A DNA stretch of 64,000 nucleotides from positions 1,364,001 through 1,428,000 of the forward strand of contig NZ_AP018722.1 of the NCBI RefSeq assembly GCF_004001325.1, read 5' to 3'. Positions 1 through 8,826 of this stretch are shown piece after piece (within the stretch, counting starts at the first letter, position 1; the number at the start of each line of letters is the position of its first letter). This DNA is from Thiomicrorhabdus aquaedulcis (GTDB lineage Bacteria > Pseudomonadota > Gammaproteobacteria > Thiomicrospirales > Thiomicrospiraceae). The position numbers were made by a program, and so were the translations under genes. The notes beneath the pieces are model-generated. The model ran no database searches. It was given only the letters and a program-made list of their open reading frames with translations, and had not been told where the DNA came from.

Positions 1-1
1 T

Positions 2-574
2 TTGCAGGCTCAACAGTTTACACAGCAGCAATTAAGCTGTTTTGCCAGCTTGTTTAATCACTTGAACTACCCTAAAAGTGTCGTTAATTCTGCGGGCGTT
101 CAAAAGCTTGTCCAAGCTCAGTTTGACTGGATTCGTCCTGGAATATTATTGTACGGTGCGGGCAATTTACAACAGCTGGATGCGCGCGCGGTCATGACTT
201 TATCCTCTGAAATTATAGCGTTAAAGTGGATCAGCGCAGGTGAGTCGGTAGGGTATGGTAATGCCTGGACGGCTCAAAACACTACTTTAGTGGGTGTGGT
301 TGCAATGGGTTATGGTGACGGTTATCCACGTCATGCACCAAGTGGTACACCTTTATGGATTAAAGGACAAAGGGTAGCATTAATTGGTCGTGTTTCTATG
401 GACATGATTATGATTGACCTAACAACAATGGCCGAGCACGTTGCTTTGGGTGATGTGGTTGAGTGCTGGGGTAAGAATGTGTCGGTAGACGAAGTAGCGC
501 GCTATGCCGGAACCATAGGCTATGAATTGCTGTGCGGTGTTACTCAGCGTGTGCCTATGATTGAGATACATTAA
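2..574 (+). CDS. alr: Alanine racemase, C-terminal part (runs off left edge)
   Basis: PLP enzyme that interconverts L- and D-alanine, supplying D-alanine for peptidoglycan. Only the last 190 residues are in the window; the family is about 360 residues long, so the N-terminal barrel with the PLP lysine lies to the left. Visible family marks in window numbering are RPGILLYG (45-52), the catalytic-tyrosine segment SVGYGNAW (Tyr85), MGYGDGYPR (102-110) and GRVSMDM (129-135). The stop is followed 3 bp later by nudF, so the two are probably co-transcribed. The leading TTG at position 2 is just where the frame enters the window, not the true start. Confidence 0.93.
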   Translation: MQAQQFTQQQLSCFASLFNHLNYPKSVVNSAGVQKLVQAQFDWIRPGILLYGAGNLQQLDARAVMTLSSEIIALKWISAGESVGYGNAWTAQNTTLVGVVAMGYGDGYPRHAPSGTPLWIKGQRVALIGRVSMDMIMIDLTTMAEHVALGDVVECWGKNVSVDEVARYAGTIGYELLCGVTQRVPMIEIH

Positions 575-577
575 CCC

Positions 578-1231
578 ATGATTAATAACGAAAAAAAACA
601 AATTCTGATTGAGTCTGTTAAAACAGAGTTTGACGGTTTCTTTAAACTTTGTCGCCTGCGTTTTAAGCATTCGCTCTACAAAGGCAATTGGTCTGCGCCC
701 ATAGAGCGCGAAGTTTTTTGTCGCGGAGAAGCCGTTGTGGTGTTGCTGTATGATTCACGCCGTCAGCAGGTGGTTTTGGTAGAGCAATGTCGACCTGGCG
801 CTGTTTTGCATCGTTGTGCATTGCCTGAATCCAAAACTAACATAGGCACAGCTATTAATCACGTAATTGAATTAGACCAGGCCTGGTTACTTGAGCCTGT
901 GGCCGGCATGATTGATGCTGGAGAAACCCCCGAACAAGCGGGCATACGCGAAGTGCAGGAAGAAGCGGGGATTACGGTAGACACGTTAGAATATATCTGC
1001 CAACTCTATCCCAGCCCAGGTGGGTGTGATGAGATGCTTTACCTTTATGCGGCTGACATAGACTCGAGCCAGTTGCCCAAGTTTGCTGGCTTAGCAAATC
1101 ATGTAGAGGACATTAAAGTGGTTACCCTGTCTTATGGTGAGGCCAAACAGGCTTTACGTGAGGCACGTTTTAACGTAGCAACTACCTTTATTGCCCTGCA
1201 ATGGCTTTTCTTTCAAAGAGAATCACAATGA
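578..1231 (+). CDS. nudF: ADP-ribose pyrophosphatase (Nudix)
   Basis: Cytosolic Nudix hydrolase expected to split ADP-ribose into AMP and ribose 5-phosphate. The Nudix box runs from G110 to about residue 132 (GMIDAGETPEQAG then REVQEEAGI) and is followed by the YPSPGGCDE segment typical of ADP-ribose pyrophosphatases. Between the strand VVLVEQCRPGA and LLEPVAGM there are roughly 25 more residues than I recall for E. coli NudF. This stretch ends in DQAW, encoded by a copy of the ACCAGGCCTGGT palindrome. The gene starts 3 bp after alr. A hairpin begins at its stop codon. Confidence 0.9.
   Translation: MINNEKKQILIESVKTEFDGFFKLCRLRFKHSLYKGNWSAPIEREVFCRGEAVVVLLYDSRRQQVVLVEQCRPGAVLHRCALPESKTNIGTAINHVIELDQAWLLEPVAGMIDAGETPEQAGIREVQEEAGITVDTLEYICQLYPSPGGCDEMLYLYAADIDSSQLPKFAGLANHVEDIKVVTLSYGEAKQALREARFNVATTFIALQWLFFQRESQ
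876..887. repeat. ACCAGGCCTGGT palindrome inside nudF
   Basis: Perfect copy; read as D-Q-A-W-L (GAC CAG GCC TGG TTA) at residues 100-104 of NudF. Confidence 0.95.
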
Positions 1232-1259
1232 AACCCTTGCACTAGCGCAACGGTTTCAT
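1228..1259. repeat. Inverted repeat at nudF stop, resembles MITE end
   Basis: ATGAAACC and GGTTTCAT form the outer arms and TTGC/GCAA the inner arms around ACTAGC, with one C-C mismatch. No T-run follows, so it is a poor terminator. The left half, GAAACCCTTGCACTAG, matches 15 of 16 bases of the right terminal repeat of the element at 30039-30197, so it may be a remnant of that element. Confidence 0.5.
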
Positions 1260-1420
1260 GAATTAAAAATTGCAATTTAAAACGATAAATGACCGCTAAC
1301 AACGACTTATTAGTTCTTTTAGCTCTTTTAGCCCATTTATCCATTTGCTCATTTTGTAACCAAAAGCCTTAAATTATTAATAATTTTTGCCCAATAACCC
1401 ATACGTTTAAAGGTTTTATT

Positions 1421-1848
1421 ATGTTTTGTTTGTTTAAGAATACCCATATTCACCCCAAAATTAATCCATATGTGGTGGCTTTAAGTCTATTGGGTGTGTT
1501 GTTTTGGATGCACTTTACGTTTATAGAAAAATCGTTAATTCAAAAATAATCACAGGCGAAGCCGTCATCGTTGATTTAGTGTTTGGTCTGCCATTAGTTC
1601 TGTCCTTAGCCGTAGTGGTCTATGCGATGATTTATTGGAGCATAAAAGTAGCGTTTATTTACTTATTACCGCAAGCCATGGTGCAGTTGCAAGAGGCATC
1701 TACATTGGTGGATAGCCCTACAGATGAACATGAAATCAGCACCCTTGAAGCGCAACACGGCCAAGCGTATTGGCAAAAACATACGTTAAACACCGATGCT
1801 GCGTTAAATTCCACGCCGCTAAAAACGCCCAATAACCCAACTTCCTAA
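1421..1848 (+). pseudogene. Small two-segment membrane protein, one frameshift
   Basis: Not recognised as a named family. An ATG at 1421 opens a frame with a hydrophobic stretch (residues about 17-35) that stops at 1549. The -1 frame continues to 1848 with two more hydrophobic stretches around DLVFGLPLVLSLAVVVYAMIY and a polar tail. Adding one A to the A5 run at 1542-1546 joins them into a 142-residue protein (...FIEKSLIQKIITGEAVIVD...), which has a sensible membrane topology. If the second part is instead read alone from 1504, it is 114 residues. The MATE gene 13 bp downstream is broken in the same manner. Whether the break is real or a read error cannot be told here. Confidence 0.5.
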
Positions 1849-1861
1849 TGTTAAATACATA

Positions 1862-3380
1862 ATGTTAAACACATCCTTGAGCAGATTAAACATTGCGGCT
1901 TTAACCCACGAAACACGTTTGTTAATGAAGTTGGCGTTTCCCATTTTCTTAGCCCAACTTGCACTCACCGGCTTGGGGGTAATTGACACTATTATGTCGG
2001 GTTGGGTGGGCACAGCTGACTTGGCAGCGATTGGTTTGGGGTCTAGCATTATGTTTCCGGTGTTTATTTTCTCAACCGGAATACTGTTGGCGTTAACGCC
2101 CATTGTGGCAAAGTCTCTTGGACAAGGGGATTTACATCAGAGCGCACAACAACCAAATGAACAGCGTGCTCCAAACATTAATAGCGCACTCAATACCGAC
2201 ACACGCTTGATTATCAGTCGTTTTTTATTTCAGGGATTATGGCTGTCTATTCCACTGGGTTTAATCAGTTTAGTGGTATTGATAAACTTAGAGTGGTTAC
2301 TTAATCTGCTCAATTTAACACCGCAAGTCTACCAACTTACCCAAGATTATCTGTTTTATGTGGCAATGGGGCTGCCGGGTGTGGCGCTGTATCAAGCTTT
2401 ACGTTTTTTTGGGAAGGCTTAGGTTTAACCTTACCCACTATGTGGATAAGCTTTTTAGCCTTGTTGATAAACGTCCCACTTAATGCGCTGTTTATTTATG
2501 GCTACGGCCCAGTGCAAGCAATGGGTGCGGCTGGTTGCGGTGTGGCCACCGCGTTGGTGATGTGGTCAATGTTTGCGATTGGTTTAATTTATGTGTTTAG
2601 ATCACCGATTACCAGGCCTTTTATTTTACTAACTGAGTTAACTTTATTAAACCCAACGCACGCCAAACTATGGCATATTAATTGGAATAATGGCGTGTAT
2701 CCCATTTTAAAACTAGGCTTTCCAAATGCCATGGCACTTATTTTGAAGTGAGCTTATTTAGTTTTATTGCCTTATTTATCGCACAATTGGGTTCAGTGGT
2801 AATAGCAGGGCATCAAGTGGCCATTAGCTTTACCTCACTGGCGTTTATGCTGCCTTTAAGCATGGCTATGGCCATTACCGTTCGGGTAGGTTATGGATTT
2901 GGTCAGCACAGCCCAACACAAGTTTGGATCAGCCTGGTCAGTGGCATGAGTATGGCGATTGTTATGGGCGTATTTTTAGCGGTCTTTACTTATGTATTCA
3001 ATCATCAAATTGTGGCCATTTACTCTCAAGACCCTCAAGTTCTTGCTTTGGCGGCCAGTTTATTGGTATTTGCCGCCCTGTATCAAGTGTTTGACGCAAT
3101 TCAAGTCGCGGCCGCTGGTGCGTTAAGAGGCCTGCATGACACCCAAATTACCATGCTGGTTACATTTGTAAGCTATTGGGGCGTTGGATTAGGGTTAGGG
3201 TATTTAATGGCATTTACCCACGTTTTGGGAGATCCAATGGGTGTTAAGGGCTTTTGGTTGGGTATTTTATTGGGATTGGGTTTGGCGGCCATATTACTGG
3301 TTTGGCGATTAAAACGCATCTTGGCCGTGACCTTTACAACTGTATTACCGCTTAAAACAGTACCCTCAAGCGAAATTTAA
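1862..3380 (+). pseudogene. MATE-family efflux transporter, two frameshifts
   Basis: Multidrug/toxin exporter of the MATE (NorM-like) family, an inner-membrane antiporter with 12 expected helices. The N-terminal part has the family pattern AFPIFLAQLALTGLGVIDTIMSG. Three frames cover 1862-2422, about 2410-2751 and 2748-3380. One extra T in the T7 run at 2404-2410 restores YQALRFFWEGLGLTLPT. One extra T in the T4 run at 2741-2744 restores ALIFEVSLFSFIALFIAQLG. The repaired product is 506 residues, close to family length, with an unusual polar insert near residues 85-115. Both breaks are -1 in homopolymers. The first is a classic T-TTT-TTT slippery heptamer in the zero frame. Confidence 0.85.
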
Positions 3381-3381
3381 T

Positions 3382-3798
3382 ATGAGCCCTTTTAAAACAC
3401 AATCTTATTTATTACAGCCATGCCTGTGTGGTTCTAACAAAACCTACCATGTTTGCTGTCATAGATATCACACGCAACTTGCCTTTCCTGCAACCGCAAA
3501 AGCATTAATGCGCGCACGCTTTGTCGCATATTCATTACACTTAAAATCATACTTACTCAGCACGTGGTGCGAATCAACCAGGCCTGGTCAAGAAGCATTT
3601 GAGCTTGACGATGCCTTAATTTGGCAAAAATTGCACGTTCATGAATGCGTAAAAGGCCGTGGCAAGATGCGGGAAGGTTGGGTTAGTTTTAGCGCGCATT
3701 ATCAAATTAATAATGTTGCGGGCGTAATGCAAGAAAAAAGTTATTTTACCCGCAACACACTAGGCCACTGGTGTTATGTGGATGGCGATGTGCAGTAA
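3382..3798 (+). CDS. ychJ: YchJ/UPF0225-family SEC-C protein
   Basis: Small cytosolic protein of the YchJ family, function not firmly known. The N-terminus carries the SEC-C zinc motif (PCLCGSNKTYHVCCH, residues 13-27), followed by the family pattern ALMRARFVAYSLHLKSYLLSTW. This is a partner of the NTF2-like fold with an extra cysteine. It begins one base after the MATE stop. The segment STRPGQE comes from a copy of the dispersed palindrome. At 138 residues the length is normal for the family. Confidence 0.82.
   Translation: MSPFKTQSYLLQPCLCGSNKTYHVCCHRYHTQLAFPATAKALMRARFVAYSLHLKSYLLSTWCESTRPGQEAFELDDALIWQKLHVHECVKGRGKMREGWVSFSAHYQINNVAGVMQEKSYFTRNTLGHWCYVDGDVQ
3577..3588. repeat. ACCAGGCCTGGT palindrome inside ychJ
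   Basis: Perfect copy read in frame as T-R-P-G. Confidence 0.95.
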
Positions 3799-3820
3799 TT
3801 AATTTAATGCAGTTGCCAAT

Positions 3821-3949
3821 TTATACTTCGTCTTTGTTTTTAAAGAAATGATGTACCCACCACATGGCCAAACCAACTATGACAATAGACACACTGACAA
3901 AACCAAATGTAATCAGTAAAGCCCACCCAACGCTTTGTATATCAGGCAT
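3821..3949 (-). CDS. 42-residue single-span membrane peptide
   Basis: Short gene with a strong ribosome site: AGGAGG lies seven bases before the ATG at 3949. The product begins MPDIQSVGWALLITFGF, has one hydrophobic span (about residues 8-34) ending in the tryptophan pair MWWVHHFF, and a charged tail KNKDEV. The N-in, basic-tail layout is typical of small assembly or accessory subunits of membrane complexes, but I do not recognise the family. It runs against the flow of ychJ and the SPOR gene and sits between them. Confidence 0.65.
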   Translation of the reverse strand: MPDIQSVGWALLITFGFVSVSIVIVGLAMWWVHHFFKNKDEV

Positions 3950-4039
3950 TTTTGCCTCCTATAAGTTTTTAAAGTATCTTTTTAACGCTAAGCATTCTAC
4001 AATAAAACCTCTTTTAACTTACGGTTTGTTGAACTCATT

Positions 4040-5317
4040 ATGTCGTTAACCATCTCTGAACTTGAAACCGAGCGCGCAAAACTTCTTGAAGCGATTGAAT
4101 CTCAAGCCCACAAAATTTCTTCTCAACGCGAACCCACTATTGACAGCGGTCACACTCTAAAAGATTGGTTAAGTGCGGCAGAAGAAGTGATGCCTAAATC
4201 TCCCGTACCCAATCAAAATAACAATCAAAATAACAATCAAAATAACAATCAAAATAACAGTAAAACTCAAGCATCCAAGAGTGCGAGTCTATCAGGTAAT
4301 AACACTATGAATCAAAATAATAAAATCTCATATATTGGGGTTATTTTAATGCTGTCACTTATGCTAACAGTCCTGGGTGTGCTGTATGTAGCGTATGTAA
4401 CCATTAACAAACAATTAGAATCGGTAAAAGAAGAAAGTTTGGGCGAAATAAAAACACTGCAAGACTCCATGACCCAACTGCAACAAACGCTGTCTGGCGG
4501 TGGAAATCCTGAGCTATTTATTAAGTTAGAAGATAAAGTCGTGTTACTTGAAAGTAGATTAAACGACATTCAGCAACAACTGGCAGCGCAAGCCGTTACA
4601 AACATCACCGCCGTTGTACCTTCGGCTCAAGCCGCCACTGCCAACACCGAACCGGCTAATGATAATGCTTTAGAGCTGCCTATTAGCTTGCAAGAACAAG
4701 TGACCGCACAAACCCAAGTTAATCAAGTCACAGAAGCAATATTAGATGTTAAATTAGCGGCTCTCGAACAAAAAATTGATCAAAAGCTCGAAACTATTCT
4801 TAATCATTTATTGCAAACAACCCCTAAAACAACCGCGCAATCCGGCCTTGTGACAGGAGCTTTACTGGCGTCAAAACCAACCGAACAAAGCATTACACAG
4901 CCTAATGTACCCAGTGTTAATGACGTTAAAGCACCCACAGTGCAAGCGCCCGTTGTCTCGGCGGTTAAAGTAGCCGAAGCACCTGCGGTGCCTGCTAAAC
5001 CGGTTGACGCACAAAAACCTTTAAAAAATTACACGGCCGATGTGCAGTGGTTAATGAACGAGCCACCGTTAAATTACACCATGCAATTGGCTAGCACTAA
5101 TGAGCAAGCCCTGTTGAATAGAATGATTAAGCAAAAACAGTTAACCGATACCAAAATTATTTCGCAAACCCGTAATAATGTTAAAAGTTATGTGTTGGTC
5201 AGCGGTTCATTTGTAAGCCGTAAAGAAGCCGAAAAAATAGCCCGCGAGTTTAAAGAACAAACTGGCATTGCACCATGGGTGCGTAAAATTCGCGACATTA
5301 CCAGTCGCGTAGAGTAA
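4040..5317 (+). CDS. SPOR-domain inner-membrane protein
   Basis: A 425-residue protein with a cytoplasmic N-terminus, one membrane span (about 98-120), a coiled-coil region (about 120-185), a long Ala/Pro/Thr/Gln-rich linker and a C-terminal SPOR-like domain (about 345-420: YTMQLAS... YVLVSGSF... PWVRK). SPOR domains bind denuded glycan strands at septa, so a role in envelope or division is inferred. Residues about 58-74 are a low-complexity Asn/Gln run encoded by four 12-bp repeats. I could not assign a specific ortholog. Confidence 0.75.
   Translation: MSLTISELETERAKLLEAIESQAHKISSQREPTIDSGHTLKDWLSAAEEVMPKSPVPNQNNNQNNNQNNNQNNSKTQASKSASLSGNNTMNQNNKISYIGVILMLSLMLTVLGVLYVAYVTINKQLESVKEESLGEIKTLQDSMTQLQQTLSGGGNPELFIKLEDKVVLLESRLNDIQQQLAAQAVTNITAVVPSAQAATANTEPANDNALELPISLQEQVTAQTQVNQVTEAILDVKLAALEQKIDQKLETILNHLLQTTPKTTAQSGLVTGALLASKPTEQSITQPNVPSVNDVKAPTVQAPVVSAVKVAEAPAVPAKPVDAQKPLKNYTADVQWLMNEPPLNYTMQLASTNEQALLNRMIKQKQLTDTKIISQTRNNVKSYVLVSGSFVSRKEAEKIAREFKEQTGIAPWVRKIRDITSRVE
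4211..4258 (+). repeat. Four tandem AATCAAAATAAC units in coding DNA
   Basis: Four exact 12-bp units encode (N-Q-N-N) x4 in the cytoplasmic part of the SPOR protein. Gain or loss of units keeps frame, so the stretch can change length by slippage. Confidence 0.95.
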
Positions 5318-5322
5318 TTGAT

Positions 5323-5336
5323 TTAAAGCGCTTTAA
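5323..5336. repeat. 14-bp palindrome between convergent genes
   Basis: TTAAAGCGCTTTAA is a perfect palindrome in the 53-bp gap between the SPOR gene and the sensor kinase. There is no T-run next to it; it could be a weak bidirectional stop. Confidence 0.45.
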
Positions 5337-5370
5337 GATGACACTTAGGGCAAGGCTTAAGCATTAATCT

Positions 5371-6934
5371 CTAAGACTTCAGCAACGGCAATTCAATGGT
5401 AAACCTAACCCCGCTTATGTCGGGGTTTTTTGTAAATGTCATATTTTGTGCATAAACTTTACCGTGGTGGTAGTCGGTAATAAGCTTCACAATGTGCAAC
5501 CCTAATCCTAAGTGCGCTTGATCGTCTTGATTTAAAGTGCGTATTGAAGTCATGCCATCAAATATTTGCTGCTCATAACCACTGGGCAGTTCGGGTCCCG
5601 AGTTTTCAACACAGACTTTAACAGTTTGATCTTCTGTCCAGCCTTTAACCGTAATAGGTCGTTGATTGTCGCTAAAATCTTTGGCGTTACTGATTAACTT
5701 ATCCAATAATTGTTCAAGCATAAAACCATCTCCCAATATTTTTTGCTCAGGGCTAATGGTATTTTCTACCGCCAAAGACCAATCAGGGTGCAGTGCAATG
5801 GTGTTTTGCATGTAATGATTAAGCATTACGCCAATCCTAAAAGGTTCGGGTGGTTGGCTGTTTAAGCTGTCTTCAATACTGGTGGCCTCGGACAATGAAA
5901 AAATAATTTGCTTTAACTGCGCCAAAGCGTGTTGCGCATAATCAAGCTGGTTGCTCTTAAACTCACCGTCAAGCAACGTGAGTGACATAGACAATTTATT
6001 GAGTGGATTGTGGAGTTCATGCCGCAAGGTTTTAGGCAACTGCTTAAGATAACGTTCGTATGCGCCGAGTTGTTTTAACATTTCGTGTATATGGTGGCGT
6101 AAATCCGATAGTTCATCTTGATAAAAACGCAGTCGACTGTCTGGAAACTCTAAATCGGTTAAACGTCCTTTAAGGTTAAAGGTTTTTTAACATCATTGTC
6201 TAGCCTAATAATTCGGTTAGACAGCGCGGCCGTGTGCAAAATGGCGCCAATAATCACTATAAAAAAGATAAGCCCACCAATACCAATTAAGCGATAAAAT
6301 AATTAAAAGTTTCGCTAAATAGGGTTTCCATGCGTTGCTCAAGCACAATACTGCCAATGATGCGATTTTTAATCATTAATGGGGTAGCAGACATTAAAGA
6401 GATGGGCTGCTGTTGGTAATCCATTCGATATTGCTGTATTGTTTTGCCTTTTAAAGCGTTAGCAATCAGGTTGATTTCGGGAGTTTCACTTTGCGGATAG
6501 GGGTAGGGTAAAGAGTAAGGGATGACAGTTGCCAGCGTTTTAATCAGGCTTTTGCCCACCATGGTAAAAAAATCATTGTGACCATTGGCCTCTTTAGAAG
6601 GCAGTTCGCCTACCACATAGGTGGTTTGCCCTTTTTCGTTCACCACCCAAAGCACTGAGTTGGTTAGATTAAGATGCGACAATCGAGTCGGCTTGCCAGT
6701 TTGAATTTGCAAAGCCCATAAATCGGTACGATTTTCTAAAATTAATGCAAGGTTTTCAACAGTTTGTTGCTGAACAATCGCCTGATTGTTCAGCATTATG
6801 CGATGCAGATCAATGGCAAAACGATAGGCTAAAAAAGGCAAAATGGTCAGCAATAATAGCAGGATAAAAAAACGTGTTCTTATCGAAATACGCGCATTAA
6901 CGGGTGTTTTAAACGGTCGGAGAAGCCGATTCAT
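5371..6934 (-). pseudogene. Sensor histidine kinase, two frameshifts
   Basis: Membrane sensor kinase paired with the response regulator just upstream. The 6934-6287 part gives an N-terminal membrane span, a periplasmic sensor of about 150 residues and the start of the second span. The 6081-5371 part gives the H-box (LRHELHNPLNKL), N-box (LLDKLISNAKDF) and G-box (LGLGLHIVKLI). One extra T in the minus-strand T4 run (6296-6299) restores NYFYRLIGIGGLIFF. One extra A in the A6 run (6183-6188) restores DVKKTFNLKGRLTDLEF, a HAMP-like linker. Repaired length is 521 residues. Together with the regulator it resembles the kinase of the proteobacterial dedicated sortase system, but no sortase is in the window. 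Confidence 0.8.
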
Positions 6935-6993
6935 AAAAAATTATTACTCTTCCTTATTTTGCCAGCTGTAACCACGTCCGTATTCATTGTGTA

Positions 6994-7650
6994 TTAGGTT
7001 AAAGTCAGGGGTAATTTTTTAAACGCGTTACGAATACGACAAATATGGGTGTTGATGGTATTGCGTTCTACCACGCCTTGAGTTGAAGCCTGTAATGAAT
7101 CGTAAGAGACCACACTGCCTTCGCCTGCATTGGCAAATTGCTTGAGCATTTCAAACTCGGTGGCGGTTAAATCTAAAGGTTTTTGATGCCAATACGCTTT
7201 AAATTTTTCGTTAGCAAGCGTTAAGTTTATGATTTTTGAACGATTTTCGTCAACTTTAGGTTTGGGGCTTGCCGTAATACGCAATAAGTTTTTAACCTTA
7301 ACCATCAGTACATTTAAACTAATAGGCTTGGGCAAATAATCAATAGCGCCCAAAGCGTGGCCGGTATAAATGTCAAACTCGGACTGGCGTTCTGACAGAA
7401 AAATAATGGGAATAGGTTGGTTGTAACTTAATAAATGTTTGGCAAGATCAAAACCACCGTCCATTTCAGCACCCAAAATAATGTCGGAAATAACAAGATT
7501 TGGCAAAGACTGGGCAAAGCGCTGTTCGGCGCTAATTCGATTATTAAACGCCTCAACCACAAAACCTTGCTGTTGCAAAGCCAGCACCAAGGTTTCTAAC
7601 TGAATAGGGTCGTCTTCAATAACGGCAATACGATAATCGGTGTTGTGCAT
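6994..7650 (-). CDS. Two-component response regulator, sortase-system-like
   Basis: DNA-binding regulator of 218 residues. The receiver domain has acidic residues IEDDP (12-14) and the phospho-acceptor Asp56 in VISDIILGAEMDGGFDL, and a conserved PKP lysine segment. The C-terminal winged helix ends NTINTHICRIRNAFKK. The DGGF segment after the Asp and the overall layout are like regulators annotated for proteobacterial dedicated sortase systems. I chose the ATG at 7650 over one 33 bp upstream because AGGA lies nine bases before it, and the longer start would run into a degenerate palindrome copy. It is transcribed before the kinase, 59 bp apart. Confidence 0.85.
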   Translation of the reverse strand: MHNTDYRIAVIEDDPIQLETLVLALQQQGFVVEAFNNRISAEQRFAQSLPNLVISDIILGAEMDGGFDLAKHLLSYNQPIPIIFLSERQSEFDIYTGHALGAIDYLPKPISLNVLMVKVKNLLRITASPKPKVDENRSKIINLTLANEKFKAYWHQKPLDLTATEFEMLKQFANAGEGSVVSYDSLQASTQGVVERNTINTHICRIRNAFKKLPLTLT

Positions 7651-7668
7651 GTTGCATAATCCTAAATA

Positions 7669-7711
7669 ACTAGGCCTGGTCAATGCAAAAAAAGCGTTGA
7701 CCAGGCCTGGT
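7669..7711. repeat. Paired palindrome copies forming a long hairpin
   Basis: A degenerate copy (ACTAGGCCTGGT, 7669-7680) and a perfect copy (7700-7711) face each other. Together they give arms GGCCTGGTCAA/TTGACCAGGCC with a further GC pairing around an A7 loop. It lies between the stop of the cupin gene and the start of the regulator gene, so it may act as a terminator or block between the two. Confidence 0.8.
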
Positions 7712-7775
7712 TAGATGTAAAACAAATTTTAAATAAACTTAAAGAGACCCTTAAGTCACATTGACAACGTTCATA

Positions 7776-8705
7776 TTAACCAACGTATTGAAAATCCAAT
7801 ACTTGCATATTCATAATTAAACCAGCGTCTTGAATAGGCAATACAATCGCATCTTCAGCCGAGTCGTTGTGGTGAGAATGCCACCAGCCTGGAGGCGTAA
7901 TAAAGGCCGAGCCTGGTGTCCACATGGCTTTGATTGGATCAATAATCTGGCCATTTTCATCGAGTTCTTTGCCAATTAAAGTATAAGTTTCTGAACCAGC
8001 AGACACACAAAAGTCTAATGCAATTGAGTTATGACGGTGGGGTTTTTGTACCACACCTGCTGGCAAAACATTGTACAAGGCCCACAAGGTGTGAGTAATT
8101 GTCATGGTCAAAGGAAAGTTTGGGTTGTAAAGCAAAAAGCCAGTTCGGTTACGGCCTTCAGCAATTTTACGCACTTCTGCCAACTCTTTGGTTAAGCGTT
8201 CTTTTGTGTACAACACGGGTTCAAATTTTGGTTTACTGGGTACCGCGCCTAAATAATTTAGTAAAGGCTCATCATGCACCCAATAAAACGCACTGTCTTC
8301 GGTGGCACTGTGCAAAGCATCGGGTAGGGCAGGCAGGGTAAATAAGTCACCTTCTTTCCACTCAATAGTGCCTTGAGCCATTTGGGTACGGCCACGGCCA
8401 CGTATAACGTAGAACACTTGTGAGGTGGCACCCACATCAGTTTTGAGCGTGTCGCCCTGGCAAATATGAATGTAGTTGGCCATCAAGTTAGGCGAGGTTG
8501 CGGGGTAAGCGGTTTTAAGATCTTTGGACAAATCAAACGGGATGACCGCTGTGCCGCCGGTTTTATGCAATGCACTTGGGTAATCGGTTACCGCAATTTT
8601 AGGCATTGGCGGATTAACCGCTGACATGTATTCTTTAACCTCGGCTTGGCGTTCCCACTGCTGTTGGGCAACTTCTTGAATGTGTTCAACTTGGATACGA
8701 TTCAT
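7776..8705 (-). CDS. Bicupin protein, gentisate dioxygenase-like
   Basis: A 309-residue protein with two cupin domains (about 85-145 and 215-300). The second contains a metal-site pattern, PHRHNSIALDF then GWWHSHHN, and the first has Q/H positions around QVFYVIRGRGRTQM. Layout and length resemble the gentisate 1,2-dioxygenase/1-hydroxy-2-naphthoate dioxygenase group. No other aromatic catabolism gene is nearby, so the substrate is unknown and a non-catabolic role is possible. It stands alone, with palindromes downstream. Confidence 0.65.
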   Translation of the reverse strand: MNRIQVEHIQEVAQQQWERQAEVKEYMSAVNPPMPKIAVTDYPSALHKTGGTAVIPFDLSKDLKTAYPATSPNLMANYIHICQGDTLKTDVGATSQVFYVIRGRGRTQMAQGTIEWKEGDLFTLPALPDALHSATEDSAFYWVHDEPLLNYLGAVPSKPKFEPVLYTKERLTKELAEVRKIAEGRNRTGFLLYNPNFPLTMTITHTLWALYNVLPAGVVQKPHRHNSIALDFCVSAGSETYTLIGKELDENGQIIDPIKAMWTPGSAFITPPGWWHSHHNDSAEDAIVLPIQDAGLIMNMQVLDFQYVG

Positions 8706-8826
8706 GATTTAAGTGACTCTCATTTATATTTTGCTTAAGATTATAGAACGTGTGGTTGTAAATTTCCATCAAAAGGCACACTTAATAATGGGCTTGAGAC
8801 ATTTTAAAAACCAAGTAAAACAAGGG

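Noticed and set aside
1819..2103. 94-codon minus-strand frame
   Set aside because: Antisense to the MATE gene, with no family pattern.
3864..4049. 61-codon plus-strand frame between ychJ and the SPOR gene
   Set aside because: It is antisense to the 42-residue peptide, which has a far better ribosome site and a coherent membrane span.
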